Positions 44,152 through 56,700 are shown, counted from the first letter of the stretch. The stretch: 64,000 bases of DNA from Acanthosoma haemorrhoidale (GCA_930367205.1 OV884012.1:47575239-47639238), one strand, 5' to 3'. Numbers and translations: made by a program. The notes: generated by a model from the letters alone, not told the origin.

Positions 44152-45169
44152 AAACTTAAGTTTAGAATTCATTAAAGAAATACATTCTGAATGGTGCCAT
44201 ATAGGAATTAAACAAATGATGAATAGGGTATGCCCTTATTACACAGCAAAAAATATAACTGCAAATATAAAAAAAGTATGTAAAACCTGTGAAATATGTA
44301 TTAAAAACAAATCCAGAGGGCAAGAAAAATATGGGCTAATGTCACAACTAGGGCCAGCAACAAAACCATTTGAAATAATGTCAATCGACACTATTGGAGG
44401 TTTTGGAGGACAGCGATCAACAAAAAGATACCTCCACCTGCTTATTGACCACTTCACAAGATATGCATTCATTTCAACATCAAAAACTCAGAGTGCCACT
44501 GACTTCATCAAGTTAGTAAATAATGTGCTGGAAACAGAGAAAATAGGTATAATACTTACAGATCAATACCCAGGAATCAACTCAAGAGAATTCAAAGATT
44601 TCCTAAGGGAAAAGGAGGTTCGATTGATATTTACAGCAGTTAATGCACCCTTTTCCAATGGTTTAAATGAGAGACTAAATCAAACTCTAGTCAATAAAAT
44701 CAGATGTAAAATGAACGAAAAAGGGAAGAAAAGAGCCTGGACAACAGTCGCTAAAGAATGTGTGGATAAATATAATGAAACAGAACATACAGTAACTGGT
44801 TTTCCACCCAAGTATTTATTAGATGGCACAGATACTAGCATTTTACCTGAAGAATTAAAAAAAAGAAACAATAAAGAAAACTGGACGAATGACAGTAAAT
44901 TAGCCTTAGAAAGAACAAAAAAGTCTCATGAATACAACAAGAAAATATTTGATAAATCAAGAAAACATTGGGAATTTAACACAGGAGATACAGTATATAT
45001 AGAAAATGGCAACAAATTGAACAGGAATAAACTAGATGAATTAAAAATTGGTCCCTTTGAAATAACAGAAAATATATCAAATTCAATATATAAAATAAAT
45101 ACCGGAAGAGGAAAGCAAGAAACTGGATTCTTTCACATAACAAAATTACTTCCGATATTACCAGACTGA
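44141..45169 (+). CDS. Integrase region of pol, out of frame with RT
   Basis: The open frame shows an H-x3-H and C-x2-C zinc-binding N-terminus (HSEWCH ... CKTCEIC), then a DD35E core: Asp in MSIDTIGG (44387), Asp in LTDQYPG (44561), Glu in NGLNERLNQ (44669), with 35 residues between the last two. The C-terminal part contains W-E-F-N-x-G-D-x-V-Y and IGPFEI, the GPF/Y-type module found in Ty3/gypsy integrases. It ends TGA at 45167-45169 with no chromodomain visible. The sequence is intact but separated from RT by the frameshift at about 44140, and so lacks an expression route in this copy. Confidence 0.9.
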   Translation: MLSENLSLEFIKEIHSEWCHIGIKQMMNRVCPYYTAKNITANIKKVCKTCEICIKNKSRGQEKYGLMSQLGPATKPFEIMSIDTIGGFGGQRSTKRYLHLLIDHFTRYAFISTSKTQSATDFIKLVNNVLETEKIGIILTDQYPGINSREFKDFLREKEVRLIFTAVNAPFSNGLNERLNQTLVNKIRCKMNEKGKKRAWTTVAKECVDKYNETEHTVTGFPPKYLLDGTDTSILPEELKKRNNKENWTNDSKLALERTKKSHEYNKKIFDKSRKHWEFNTGDTVYIENGNKLNRNKLDELKIGPFEITENISNSIYKINTGRGKQETGFFHITKLLPILPD

Positions 45170-45193
45170 AAATTTTCAAAGAATTTTCACCTC

Positions 45194-45205
45194 GGAGAGG
45201 GGAGA
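45194..45205 (+). other. Polypurine tract
   Basis: GGAGAGGGGAGA directly precedes the 3' LTR, as needed to prime plus-strand DNA. Copy 2 has the complementary C-rich run next to its 3' LTR at 3824. Confidence 0.9.
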
Positions 45206-45522
45206 TGTAATGAAAGTGATCTCTCTTTCATTTGAATTTGCCGTGCTGCTTCCACTGGCCCCCACCAGATGGAGCATCCGTTATCAGATAGAGAAGGTTA
45301 TGTGAGATAACAGAACATGTAAATAGTGTGTAAAATAAAATAGTGTAAATAGAGAATTGATAGCTAGAAACTGTAATTGTCGTTTCTTTGTTTACAGGTA
45401 AGATTGTGTCAATCAATATTAATAATTGTTATAATATAATATATAGTGAATAAAATTGCTAACTTTGTTTACAGAGAAACTGATTTCAGTTTATTCACCC
45501 CACCTTCAATAATTGTCTTACA
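45206..45522 (+). repeat. 3' LTR
   Basis: 317 bp, the same length as the 5' LTR, two substitutions seen. The AATAAA signal sits at 45449-45454. The right flank starts TATA. Confidence 0.95.
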
Positions 45523-45526
45523 TATA

Positions 45527-46919
45527 TATTAAAAAACAAAATAATTAAGTTTGTAATTGATCAACAAGATAAATAATCATTGCTAAATGGATGTAATGAT
45601 GATTCCACTGATAAAAGGATTAGACACAAAGTATCGAGCAGGAGCAACAAATATTCGGTGAGTGGTCTTGAGGCACTACACTTGAGAAACAGCAGGAACC
45701 GGAGACCTGCGCCCGTTACCCGTAGGGCCGGTGTTGATCCCAAGTGCCGTGTAGTGCTGTTTGCTCCTCGACAATAAGAGACCTTTGCTATCTCAACACC
45801 GCTCTCTTCCTCACTCACTAATTGTTGGCACCCTTTCCCTACACCTTCGTGTGCACGCTAACGAAGGAGACAATCGTTCTTTAGTCGTCATTTATATAAA
45901 TACATCTTGTATTTGTCATGCAATAGACAGGGAACTTCTGTTGAGAAATCAAGAAATTCAGGCTGGAACGTTGTTAATTTCATTGTACCTTTTTTCGTTT
46001 TCTTCTTGTTTCAGCTTTACGAGTAAGGATTTATTCACATCTATGTGCCAAACGTATGGATTTCATCACTCAACATATGAATTGTAACAATTCTAGTTCG
46101 TTGTAACGTTATTTTTTTAATTTGATTTTACTTTAAAAAAGAGCATCAATACCTCTTCACGTGCAGGGTGGGGGGTAATTTAGCAACAAATAATTAAACA
46201 ATGCATCAATAAAACAGTTAGACAGTGTGAAATCAATTGGCTCCCCTTAGAATCTAAGGTTCTAGTGAAATATCATACCTATGGTAATCATTGGTTAGAA
46301 GGATGTTTAGGAAGCAAGGATATGTTTACTAAGAGAGTATTAGACCGTTCTGATTTCGTAAAATTACTATGTAATAAACAATAAATTCTAACTTCTACTG
46401 AGTGAAAATGGTAAATTTCTAAATACTTCTGTTTTGTCTAGATCTAAGAGTAAACCCTTTGTTATCTACATATGCCATGAACACTCTTCTATGCAGGTAG
46501 GGACCCCCAATCCCTTAAAATCTTCATATATATAAAAATAAATTTAGTTTAATCCTAAAAATATCTGTACATCTAGTGACTATAGCATTCATATATATAT
46601 ATATCACAATAGCATTCATTAAAATAAAATCAATTTCTCCATTTTCAGTGATCTCCTTATCACAGAACATGCACCTTGGCATCATTTTTTTTTTTTAACT
46701 TATCGATAAATATTGAAACTTTGATTGAATATACTGATAGATTACCTGTCATTTTCAGATTTAATAATAATATAATAGAATTATGTTAAACTCTGTTCTT
46801 ATTATTAAATAGAATAAAGCTAGTATATATGAGAAATAAACGTAATACATTCGGAAATAGTAGTGATGGTAAATAAACATTTCGTTATAAACTACAGGTT
46901 TTATTTACTTCTTGAAGAG
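45527..46919. other. Noncoding with a GC-richer patch at 45640-45840
   Basis: The patch has an imperfect inverted repeat, GCACTACACTTG (45673-45684) against CAAGTGCCGTGTAGTGC (45741-45757), with a GC-rich loop. A 65-codon frame over it starts with TTG. The rest is AT-rich with no gene. Confidence 0.35.
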
Positions 46920-47180
46920 ATTTGTAGACGAGTCTTATCTGGACCAGATAATCAGGAGAGAAAGAAGTGGCTGTCTGGTAGCGAATTAGTGATACGACCA
47001 TATCATAAGTCCGCATATCTCTGAGATAGGCGGCACAAATGTGAGAAGATTTACCCTGATAAGATCAGCCTTATCGTAAAAGGAAATAGGGGGCAGCTTA
47101 TAGGCCCCTTTCATCCTGCCTCTCTGACCCATGCCCGCACTTACCGCCCTATCTCTTAACGCACGCTTCACACACTTATT
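46920..47180. promoter_or_regulatory. Island with clustered GATA motifs
   Basis: Five WGATAR sites within about 220 bp: TTATCT 46935-46940, AGATAA 46946-46951, AGATAG 47024-47029, TGATAA 47057-47062 and CTATCT 47149-47154, plus the near-match TTATCG at 47071. The first two form a near-perfect 17-bp palindrome, TTATCTGGACCAGATAA. Composition is richer than the flanks and no frame is sustained. Enhancer function is inference. Confidence 0.4.
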
Positions 47181-50100
47181 GTCCACATTATATTATTAAG
47201 GAAAACTTTACTTGTTATTAAAACTTAGTATTAGTTTTGCTAATGCATGCATTTAAAATATAGAGATTAATGTATTACGTGAAAAATACTTTATTGCAAA
47301 TTCTTAAATAAATTTTATAATATTGAATAATAGTAATAATAATAATAAATAAATAATAATAATAATAAACCCCTTGTAAAAATAATTCTCAACTTCCAAC
47401 TTTCAAATATGTTTTTTAATGACACATCCGATTCACAAAAAAAAAGAATGGCTTAATTTAACAAGTGCAGCAGTCACGTTTTTATGAAAATAACGATATC
47501 GATCATTTTTATGTTCGGTCCAAGACACTTTTTATTATGACTTGCCATTGGACGGGTTATGTGCTTCTAGATCAAACATGGAGTTCAAAATCACTTTCCT
47601 CATTGTGAGCTTACTTATCAAGAACTTTCTTTTTTTTTAAATGGCAAAACCTGGTATAATTAATTGACCTTTGATATTTTTTACAGGGTTGTAGCCGGGA
47701 CATCTTGCGATACCTAATTTTTAAGTTTCGCGTAACTCTGTCAAAAAACCTAACAGACTCGCAGGTAATGAAAGACAGTTGAGGAATCGTTGGGTCTGTT
47801 TATTTGGTTGCCTAATGTGAACATAAATTTCGACAGAGGTTTTACAGAGCTAAGAATAATAACTGCCTCTTTATGATTGAGGAAGAGTCTGCCATCTCCC
47901 GGAGCTGGAAAGCTATTGATTGTATGATATTAAAATTCGCTCCCTAAAAATTAATAAAAGCAAGCTATTTTTAATATAATGAAGGGTTCCTAGTAAAACA
48001 AGGTTCTCTTGGAAAGGAAGAATTTAATAACTTCAGAATAATTAAATTTTCAAAATACAAGCAAGGCTCACATGGCCAAAATAATTCATCTTTCTCAATC
48101 TAATACTAATAGAAATAATAATAGAAATTTTTTGAATATGGGGATATATTTCTTCACAACAAATTCGCGAGGATAAGTAGTATAATTTAATTATGATTAA
48201 AATACAATGTAAACAATAGCCAAATTTAAATGTTTTTATTTTTGTTATTTAGTAGGGGGAGGAGGAAGCAAAATTGTTACTGACCTCAAATCCTATTGAA
48301 TATAATATATATTAGGTTATAGTGGTCAATTAAAAAAAAAACCTACAGTTGAATTCAAATTAAATGATCTGTAAAAAATAGTGTACGAGAGTAAGAACAT
48401 AGCTGCAAGGCAATTGAGGATCAGGGCACCATCCCAGCGGTTGGGTAGGCTCCTTTGATTGTGAGTACCCGAGAACTGACCGGAGTGTGGGAGCAGGCAC
48501 TTTACAACGTAAAGTAATTTATAAATCAGCACAATGTGGTGAGGTTTCCATAATAGTCATATTTGTAGAAAATACCACATTATTCGGAGTCCTTCAAGGG
48601 AAACAAGCTCTGGGGGGCCAGATGTCTTACAGACAAGGGAAATTCTTGAAGTTTTGTTTTTTCTTTGTAGATTAGCACAAAAATATCAAATAAGACGATA
48701 GGTTTATTTTTCGGTATTTTAAAGTGCTTTTTTATGGGTATACTAGTTAGTAGATTCTAGATATATTTCCCTCCTCCACTTTTTGGTGTTGAAAATTTCA
48801 CCGCCAGGGTACTGGGACATTTTTTGTAGAGACGGTTTGGTGAGTCGGTTGCTATGTCCGAAAAAGACAGGTTAAATTGACACTTTTTTTTAGTGGCTAG
48901 GTTTTTTTCACAACTCGTGATCAAGGCATCCCAACAAAAATGTGGCTAATTTCCATCTATTTCCTGTTTTCCCTCCCATATTGCGCCCAAAAAATTGTTT
49001 TTGGATAGGAATAGCTAGGAATAATTTCTTTATGTTAAAAAGAAGAATGCTAAGTAACAAATTATTTACAAATCGAATAAACGCATACAACTTTTCTTTT
49101 CTTGTTACATATAAATTTTCGCTGGCAGCAGTTATATGTCCATAGCTACCTCAGAGCTCACGAGACCCACCTTCCTTACCACGTTGTTTTATTTAATTTA
49201 TCTTATATTATATGATCCATTGTATCTTAGTTTGAAAAAGTGATTCAAAACATGAATCAAATGATATTATAAAGTATTTTTTCGTTGTGGCATGATGCAC
49301 TTATGAACGTCATACAATTCAACACAATATACAAAGTAAACCAATGACCAGCCCTACTGTGGTCATTTGTCGAAGAAAAACAGAACTGCCTGAGAAAAGG
49401 ACTTGATGAATGAAGAAAATGAAAATTTCTGCAGGGGGTGTTGCCACAAAACGATTTATGAAGCAAATGAAACGAATACTTACAACGTGTTTAAAAATAA
49501 AATAGTTTCAGTACATGTTTTCGGTACATTACAGTACTTGCACTATGCACCGCTCGTATACATATATGATTAGGCCAAACCTCTAGCATAAAACCAGTAC
49601 TGGCACGTACTAACTAGGGACTTATAAACTTGGAAATTCATTATCAATTAACATTTAATTTGTTGATATACATTAATTAATATATATATGATAACGGGTC
49701 ATGTATTTTGTACTCTTTATATACGCTTTGAAAGTATTGAGCAAATACCTTCTCAGATGAACCCCTCACTCTTGTATGGTTTCCTCGAGTTTCCCCAATG
49801 TACATCAAGAGGACACCTGAAGAGCACCAGGTACAACAAGACAAAGGACCAAACTTATTACGAAGGGTGTGCGACGAAGGGTTGGTAAACACTATCCTCT
49901 CGTAGGAGCCCTTTGATATTTTATGCCTGGGCCTAAGGGAAGGAAAACTGACAGAGGACCCCGGCAGCCACTGGTCAATAATGGCACGCAGCAATCCTGT
50001 GGTTTCTTACCTTGTCGGTTAGCATGATCGCATAGATTTTCAACATAGCTATTTATTATCATCACCTATATGGATCAACACCACCATAATTCGGTAAAAA

Positions 50101-52071
50101 TAGTAACAATATAAAGTACATATACTGTGGCTAATGTTGTAATAAAGTCACACACATAAAAACAAATATTAAATTAAAAATAATAAATCATTAGATACCG
50201 ATACAAATACCAAAGAATCGAAGATTCCAATGGAACCATCAGTTGGAAGGAGTCTTTTCAAAACTGTGATTTCAATGAACCGTCTAGTATGCAGGCAAAT
50301 TGAGAGAAAGTTATTGAGTCCTAAAAAACGAATTATGAATGTTAAAAATAGCTGTGTAAATCATATTACTTGAGTAAGTCATATTTAAGAAACAGACGAA
50401 TCCATTATTTTCTTCAATATTTGCATGAGCTCGTTTTTTTACAGCATTATGCAAATGAAATATTGAATATAATGAGAGAAAACGAGTAAAAACAATTGTT
50501 AGTTGTGGTATATGATGCTACTGGCATGAACATTAATGATTACAAACATAATTTGTAATTCTTTCTAACATATTTTACATACAGTATCGAGTACTAACAA
50601 CCATGGTTAACAGTATATCGATTAGTTTTCATTACATTTCAGTTTTATAAAAGGATAATTTTTATAAATGGATGTTAAATATAAGCACTTCAATTAGAGA
50701 CGCTGTTAGGAGGAAAAGATAACACGAATGGTAATTGGAAAGGGTATGTGTATGCACGGAATGTTTACAGGTGAAGTGGTATGTAAATTATTAAATATGT
50801 GTGTCATTCCATACAATTAAGTATGTATTTACATTCCGATGATAATATGCACACCTTGGATTTTTTGTGAAACCAATTGCACGTATTTAGAACTCTAGAC
50901 AATGATTTGGCTAGGGATGTGAAAAGTTCATCTACTGGGTTCAAATAATTTAAATTTATTCGAAAAAAACATAAGAAACCTCTATCATAATGATACTGTA
51001 AAAAAACTATTCAAGATAGATAAGCATTATATTCCCTAATAATACAAACTATAAAAGATTACGTAATACATATTATATATTATGCAAGATAAAATATTTA
51101 CAACAATACATGTTTTTGTAGTCTCCTGTTTCGTTTATTAGAGGGATAACTGAATGGAGACATTTTTCAAAAAAATAAAAATAAATGAAAAAAAATATAC
51201 CATAATATAGTGGGACCTAATAAAATAAATAGTTCCCTCCGCTTCTCCGCGGCAATCTAATAGGTTTTCGTTTCAATGCTTCTAAAGCAGTATCTCGCAT
51301 TACTGACCGGTGAGGTCCAACTTATAAAGCAAAGTATTATTTGATGTTCAGAGACCTGACTTTTTCAACGTTTAACTTAATATTTGTGTTTAATTTTCAG
51401 TAATATTATTTCAACCAGAAACTAAGTATGTTTTGAGATGAAGTGAAATATTCGCCTAAGGTAGAGTGGCTCTGTAGCCTCATCCAAATCGACTACCAGT
51501 TTATTGATACTGTACTCTGTGGTGATTAACAAATTGACAAGTTAAGTGATTTTGGCTAATGAACCTCTTCCACCCAAAATACGATTCAAACTGAATTTAT
51601 ATGCATTGCTAATTAGCTCTAGAGAAAAAATATTGATAGCAGAAAATAAAAGTATGCCCGAAACATGTATTTGAATCTGTATTTGAATCTGGCATGCCAC
51701 GCCAGGGTGAATTAATTATTTCGGTTTAAATGGAGACTCTCCTTTCACTTTCAGATAAAATAAAAAAATATTTTTTTAGAGTCAGTTTCAAAATTTTCTC
51801 GTGATTCTGACTTCAGGGAGTCGTCAGTCATTGAAGAAAATACACATTAAAGCTATTATTGGAGCAGATAAAGCTTAATCATTTAATTCAATAACAGATT
51901 TTATTAATCTGTAAAGATGACAATGGCATTAGAAATAAAAGCATCAAACGATTGAAAAATATAAAATAAAGAAATAAACATACCTGTAAAGATCAATTAA
52001 ATTACACGTTATTTACCAGGTATTCTAGTGGATAGTCACAGCACAAACAATAAAAATAAGTCTTATCTTGA
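47181..52071. other. Noncoding, mostly AT-rich
   Basis: No supported gene. A possible 78-bp exon at 47687-47764 is described in the findings. A moderately GC-rich zone lies near 49740-49990, crossed by a 105-codon minus frame without motifs. Confidence 0.45.
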
Positions 52072-52239
52072 AAGTAACCTTCACACACTAAACACAGCTA
52101 AGTAACTTGCACACACCAAACACAGCTAAGTAACCTTCACACACCAAACACAGCTAAGTAACCTTCACACACCAAACACAGCTAAGTAACTTGCACACAC
52201 CAAACACAGCTAAGTAACTTGCACACACCAAACACAGCT
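52072..52239 (+). repeat. Six tandem 28-bp repeats
   Basis: Perfect 28-bp register from 52072: AAGTAAC, then CTTCAC or TTGCAC, then ACACCAAACACAGCT. Units 1, 3 and 4 carry CTTC; units 2, 5 and 6 carry TTGC; unit 1 also has CTAAAC for CCAAAC. It is a small minisatellite. Confidence 0.95.
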
Positions 52240-52619
52240 AGCTAGATCATCAGCTGGAGTTTACAAATATGAAAAATAATAAGTTGCACTTATCAGTTAT
52301 TTACTAGGTAATAAAAGAATAATTTTTCCTTGGATATCGTGTAGGTTATCAAATTAAATATCTTTACGTGACGATTAAGAATATGAATAACAATATTATG
52401 TGAGTTTTATACAATACATTTACAAAAAACTAAAAGCAAATTAAAGTTTCATGTAAAAGACCCCCGACCGTCTTGTACCAATCGATGACAAACAAGGTGT
52501 GTAAGCTAGACTAATTTTGAATGAATGCTATTAAAAACAAATGAATTAAGGGGCTTTATTTAGTCAATTAGGAGAAAATCAAATCATCTATGGAATTCCA
52601 CAATACATGTTACCTCCTT
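52240..52619. other. Noncoding, AT-rich
   Basis: No feature recognised. Confidence 0.4.
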
Positions 52620-52870
52620 TAAGACCTGCATTTCCCATCTTACAAGTCTGACCGCTCTTTTCTTATCCGTGTCACACGCATTTAGAACTCTATTCCCATC
52701 GATATCCGCCCATTCTCATCTCTCCCAATCTTTCAATCTATGGTTTATTTACCTGTTCCTCATCTCCCTTTAATCACTCTACTCATTTTCGTTTCAATCA
52801 CGTGCTGTTGGTACATTGTAATCATAATATATGGGCATAGGCCCTTTATTATTTATAAGATAATCAGATC
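52620..52870 (+). pseudogene. LINE ORF2 C-terminus and 3' end remnant
   Basis: A plus-strand frame near 52648-52760 reads RSFLIRVTRI, stop, NSIPIDIRPF, then a FQSMVYLP tail. This is the common C-terminal pattern of LINE ORF2 proteins (R-x-x-x-x-W-N-x-L-P-x-x-I-R ... F-K), with the tryptophan codon turned into TAG. About 100 bp on, ATGGGCATAGGCCCTTTATTATTTATAAG looks like a LINE 3' terminus (described in pieces around 52831-52860). The family differs from the 58-63 kb LINE. Confidence 0.5.
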
Positions 52871-53109
52871 ATCATATATCATTTACGTCTTCATTTATTT
52901 CGGGTATCATACATTTTTTTAGCTAAATATACACTTTTTTTGTGTGTGTTTTTGTTATTCATAGAGGCCAATGTCCTAGAACAAACTGACTTCTTATTTA
53001 ATTTTATCAAGCTGATCAAGTTTTTAATTGTGCGATACTTCCACTGGCATAACACATTAATACATACAGACAAAGAGGACGAATTCAAAGAATACTATTG
53101 TTATTAAAA
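52871..53109. other. Noncoding
   Basis: No feature recognised; the minus-strand frame at 52891-53088 has no motifs. Confidence 0.4.
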
Positions 53110-53450
53110 CCTTGAAGGATCGGTGTAAACGGGGTCCATTGTCCGTTTTCATAACAGGTGTAAGCTCAGGATATTTTCGAAGCCAGGATTCAATGACACG
53201 GTGCCCTAACGAATATGTAAAACCAATCGTGTGGGGGCATAAATCTGTAGGAGCTGTGCCGGCCAGGCGCTCACTGATCAGTATTGAAGGATACGCCAGC
53301 ACGCTAACCCCCAATGGAAATCCGGCACCTTTTTCATATTCATGGCGATCCGGAGTCGGAGGGAGCGTCCTACATGGGACGATGAATCAATCCGGGCTCG
53401 TAATTGAAAACTTGTCTTCCGTTGAGGCAAGGACGTAATGAGTCCGGGAT
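53110..53450. promoter_or_regulatory. GC-richer island, candidate conserved noncoding element
   Basis: Open on the plus strand for 108 codons (53112-53438, TTG start) and partly on the minus strand (53057-53314, 85 codons). Neither frame shows a domain. Dual-strand openness points to composition rather than coding. Contains GGGGGCATAAATC, ACTGATCAGT and GCCGGCC. Confidence 0.3.
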
Positions 53451-53636
53451 TTAGATGAATAGTTATAACTGCCTTTTAAAACGAGAAAACAGTCGTATCA
53501 TATTCTGGATGATTCCCTACCAAGTAAGTTTATTTTAAACGTCTGGAACTAATTACAATAATTGCGTTTTACCTAATTAAAATAACAATATCAGAAGGTC
53601 ATTATTTTATCATTTTTTTTTATATTTTAGATAAAA

Positions 53637-53723
53637 ACTTCTTTACTGTGATAAAATTACCAACTGCCCTTTACTGGGCAATAAGTAATTGTGATAAATG
53701 TTCTCAATAATACCATAATTTTA
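53637..53723 (-). mobile_element. Jockey-family LINE 3' terminal scrap
   Basis: TCTTTACTG, ACTGCCCTTTA, GGGCAATAAGTAATTGTGAT and ATGTTCTCA match the last 90 bp of the LINE family (58411-58490 and 9438-9520). The tail lies on the left beside a T-rich run (53624-53636), consistent with a very short 5'-truncated insertion. Confidence 0.75.
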
Positions 53724-56700
53724 TCGTATTATTATCATTGTTATTTCTTAGTATATTTTATGGGATTTGCAACGGCTTCTACGTCTTGATTTGTTTATCT
53801 CATGAAAAAGTACAGTTTCACAAAACCTTTTTCATTTTTTTTCTGTCTCCTTTGATTCGTTGAGGAAGATAGGGCGATGAAAAATCACTCCATCCCTCCC
53901 TATTTTTCACTACCTCTCCTTCCAACTCGTTTCTTAACTTGCGTTTTCTACTTGAAGGCCTGCCCACTCAGGTTGCCTCTTTCCTTTTCCAAGATTGAGT
54001 CCAAGCAAGTCATAATTTGTGTAAACAGAATATTTTTTCAAAGTATACAGGTTTTTTTATCCTCATGTATCCAAGCTATTCTTTTAATATTGTAAAGCGA
54101 CGATCCTAAATAAAATAATAATATTTTAAATGAAAAAAAAAATTACTCTCTAAAATAAAATCCATATACAAATACAAGCAATATTTTTCCATTCACCACT
54201 TATGGCTTATCACTCTGGAATGTTTGGGATACTTATTATCTTTAATTACCTATAACAACCAACAACAGTTAATTTAATGTTCAGTCAAATAAAAATCATA
54301 ATAAATATGATCCTATCTATAAAATGGTATATAATTGGATACCACATCGATACCTATTTTTTTGTTCAGATCGTTTGTGATCTCTTTAGAAAATGGAATT
54401 TTCTTTTTTTATTTAATCATCTCAACTGTTTTTGTTTTTTTTAAATGGTTTTAAAGGGCCAAGATTGTTTATATCCTCTACACTATGTTTTGTCCGAAAA
54501 CCGCTGAATAAAATACGCATGCAAAATGAAGTTTTAAAGTTCTATTCAAAATCAGCCTTCGTCTATTCTTTGTAATATTTGAAACGTGTGATCCGCCACC
54601 TCAAAGACAAGGAGTCGTTGATTCCAAGGCAGGACAATGACGGAAAATACAAGACTTCAATCTGAGAGCGAAATTGGATCTGCGGATTTGTTTGATAGAA
54701 AGGAGGCCTTTGGCTTTGTAAGTCGAAGAGTACATTAGCTGCCATCTCGGATTTACATTGAAAACAAATGGTTTACACCCAAAGACATATTATTTTATTG
54801 TGAGAAGGTGAAAGAAATATTTTTAGAACTCTGTCTAGCCCTTCAATGTTTGAGATTAACTAAAAAACATTTACAAAACAAGTGATACAAATAAAAATAT
54901 ATAGTGACAAGGCCGGAGCTAAGACCCGGTGACATTCGTCACTATTTGTCTTTAGCTAATAATTATTAAAATAGTGGAATTAGAGAGTGTGGAGCAAGAA
55001 TGAGCCTTTGTCCTGTCAGAGGTTTCGTTATCTCTTCACAACTGAGCAATTGTCCTCTTTAACTAAGAGGCTTTCCATGGGTAAAGTGCTAATGGGGATC
55101 GCTGAAACACGGGATTGTGTCTAGTATTCTCAAGGATTGTTTTGAAGCTTCCGGAAATCTGGACACATGTAGTCAAAGTCACTTCTTTTAGATAGACCTA
55201 TAAAGTGGCAAGACGTTGTAACTTTATTAATATATTGTAATGTAGTTAATATGGATATGATGAGTCTATGGAGGTGCTTGCGTAAACATCGACTACCTAT
55301 AAGCAGGGTTGCTGCTAGCAGTGTATATAAAAAAAATACCTGCCAGTTTTTATTGTCCCTAGGGATTAATAAATTTACGATTAGTGGCTTAATCTCATTA
55401 TGCCTTTTAATTTTGTTTTTAAAAATGCAATATGCTACAATTACAACAGTGAGAAAAAAAAATTTACCTATAGTTCAAATAGTTTTTATCATTGTAACAT
55501 TGCGCTAAAGATTTTTTTTTCATGGTCATTACTGCCGTACCACCAAAGACTTTTAACAAGCCGTGTAGTAATGATATGAATAAAAGAAATACCCCACATC
55601 GCCAACATGAGCGGAAAGGTGGCTGACACTGTTGTGAGGTGGGTGTTGGCTCTGACCGCACCTGTCGTAGCCACATTTCCTGTCCTCAATCAACGTCACG
55701 GAAATATTACCTTCTGACTGGGCTCTCATAATGGATAGGAAGCCGCTTTATAATAGATAAATACAATAACTTTCCAAATAACTAATACTATGTCGAAAAA
55801 TGTTTCTGTGCGTAGCACTTTATAAAATGCACTGTTTACTAATACTGGGGGTATGTAAGTTTCGATGGATCTTATAGGGGCGACTGGTCCATTAGCCAAG
55901 GAAGCTGTGACAAGATGATTTTTAGTGACTGTCAATCGGTTGCACATTTGCTAGACACATTTACCTGCCACGTCCGATACCCTTCTACCTGTCGCCGTCA
56001 ATAGCCGCTTTACACATTCTTATGGAGTGTCGGGATCTCTCAAAGCTAGTTCTATAAGCCTAGATAGTAGACCCTGTGCGACTTCAACTTGGTGATTGAG
56101 TAAGTCAATTATTAAGAATATGTCACAATTCCATTGTGAAACATTCATTCTTGGCCTCTTAACATCATAAAATTTCTAAATGGCCTTTTATTTTAACTCA
56201 CCCTTATCATTTATCTTCTCCAATTTACTATTATTATTAAACATGGGTCCCTCCTCGATGTAGTTCTGTTACAAACCATTGATCCAAAAGGACAGGGACC
56301 AAAGCGAATCCTTAAGTACATACTAGGTGTGTTAAATATTGCTGTATTTCTGCGAATAATTTTCAAAATCACAAGCCTACTTCAGTAGGCATACTGAAAA
56401 CGACCGATATGGTATCAACCAAAAGCTACTTCTAATGATCTAATGGAATTTTGAATGAAAACAAAAAAGAAAAAAGGTAGGCACTCAAGTTTTCCTGCCT
56501 TTTAACGTTAGGGGAAGTCGGAAGAAGTTCGGTAACGTTATCAGGCTTCTTCTAGTTTCACATAACGTGTTTGTTGGTCTCCAGAGCGTTTGCCGTTTGA
56601 GTTTTAACCTTCAGATTAAAGCAGGCCACTGCAAAGTTGTTTCTGTTTAAGTTAGTTATTTACATACGCGAACCTCCCTTGCCATAATCCATTTCCAAAC

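Larger units (their letters stand above)
40726..45522 (+). mobile_element. Young Ty3/gypsy LTR retrotransposon, 4797 bp
   Basis: Two 317-bp LTRs (40726-41042, 45206-45522) differ at only two bases seen (40798/45278 region A or C; 40930/45410 region A or C). They are flanked by the 4-bp duplication TATA (40722-40725, 45523-45526). Between them are gag, pol in the order protease, RT, RNase H, integrase (the Ty3/gypsy order), and a polypurine tract. There is no env frame: integrase ends 36 bp before the 3' LTR. Gag and pol are in different frames joined by a -1 slippery site. The primer site appears to be a self-primer. Two lesions in pol disable this copy. Family assignment below superfamily is not possible from sequence reading alone. 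Confidence 0.95.

Noticed and set aside
45170..45205. Possible env gene in the LTR element
   Set aside because: Only 36 bp separate the integrase stop from the 3' LTR, and nothing env-like lies elsewhere in the element.
52072..52239. CRISPR-like array
   Set aside because: Units are contiguous 28-bp repeats with no unique spacers, and the sequence is eukaryotic. It is a minisatellite.
53057..53314. Minus-strand frame with MKTDNGPRL, like the integrase T-D-N-G box
   Set aside because: Surrounding residues do not fit an integrase core, no other pol motif is nearby, and the region is a GC-rich island open on both strands. Probably coincidence.
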